This document shows, in pieces, positions 63,545-64,000 of a DNA stretch of 64,000 bases (its first letter is position 1; every line of letters starts with the position of its first letter). The translations under genes were made by a program, and so were the position numbers. The notes under the pieces were generated by a model, which saw nothing but the letters and a program-made list of their open reading frames with translations, was not told the DNA's origin and ran no database searches. Origin of the DNA: Candidula unifasciata (taxonomy: Eukaryota > Mollusca > Gastropoda > Stylommatophora > Geomitridae); the NCBI GenBank assembly GCA_905116865.2, contig CAJHNH020000190.1:93501-157500 (forward strand), in the 5' to 3' direction.

Positions 63545-64000
63545 TCAATACGACACAAACCCCTGATACGAACATCAGTAGAGGCCTTGTACTTGTAGAC
63601 TCTCCACACATTTATCAGTACAGACCTTATAACCACTCAGCCATCAGTAGAGGACTCAAACCCATCCACACCTGACACATACATCAGTTGAGACCTTATA
63701 CCCACCCAGCCATCAGTAGAGGACTTAAACCCACCGACACCTGACACATAAATCAGTTCAGGCCTTATACCCACACAGACATCAGTAGAGGACTTCAACC
63801 CACCGACTCCTGACACATACATCAGTACAGGTCTTATACCCACCCAGACATCAATAGAGGACTTAAACCCACCGACACCTGACACATACATCAGTTCTGG
63901 TCTTATACCCACCCAGAGATCAGTAGAGGACTTAAACCCACCGACACCTGACACATACATCAGTTCTGGTCTTATACCCACCCAGAGATCAGTAGAGGAC
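63545..64000. repeat. 69-bp minisatellite running off the window
   Basis: CCTGACACATACATCAGTT-type starts lie at 63671, 63740, 63809, 63878 and 63947, exactly 69 bp apart. Upstream units are diverged. The array continues past the window end, so total copy number is unknown. Confidence 0.93.

Overview
This is a non-coding stretch of animal genomic DNA. No intact protein-coding gene can be supported. It has no operons or bacterial genes. It holds a dense palimpsest of SINEs, decayed LINEs, non-autonomous hAT DNA transposons, minisatellites and long microsatellites. The mix of RTE-type LINEs, RNase H-bearing LINEs and several tRNA-derived SINE families, with an animal ribosomal-protein retrocopy, suggests a lophotrochozoan, most likely a gastropod mollusc. 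That assignment is inference, from memory of similar reverse transcriptases in sea-slug and snail genomes. It has not been searched.

Family letters used here are local labels. A, B, C, D, E, H and J are SINE-like repeats with a tRNA-like head (A-box and B-box like sequences). F is a ~190-bp repeat whose tail is a different 4-5-bp tandem repeat in almost every copy. G is a ~270-bp repeat ending in (AAG)n. I is a weakly defined dispersed repeat. Target-site duplications (TSDs) of 9-15 bp flank copies of A, D, E and H, so these moved by LINE-type retrotransposition.

Layout. 1-5 kb: G, C and E copies, a 48-bp minisatellite, a 24-bp minisatellite, a complete 197-bp hAT MITE and a GAA array. 5-8.4 kb: a frameshifted LINE with reverse transcriptase and RNase H, then a processed pseudogene of ribosomal protein eL43 (RPL37A) inside a family D SINE, then a family A SINE. 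9.3-15.2 kb: two hAT MITEs whose internal segment has expanded into minisatellites (25-bp and 31/32-bp units), with a 20-bp minisatellite and a decayed RTE reverse transcriptase between them. 15-41 kb: scattered LINE 3' ends and many SINEs, several nested in one another. 41-45 kb: a 27-bp minisatellite, a LINE RNase H tail carrying ten identical in-frame copies of a 30-bp motif, and long CA and TTC arrays. 46-56 kb: a second hAT MITE family with a nested SINE, a LINE 3' end inside family F, a ~500-bp TTC array and a ~500-bp (ACTC)n array. 56-64 kb: 86-bp, ~26-bp, 43-bp and 69-bp arrays with more SINEs.

Nothing here acts as a gene system. What stands out is insertion history and array birth. 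MITEs, SINE tails and a LINE ORF each appear to have seeded tandem arrays, and at least eight nested insertions can be ordered in time, most of them by their TSDs.
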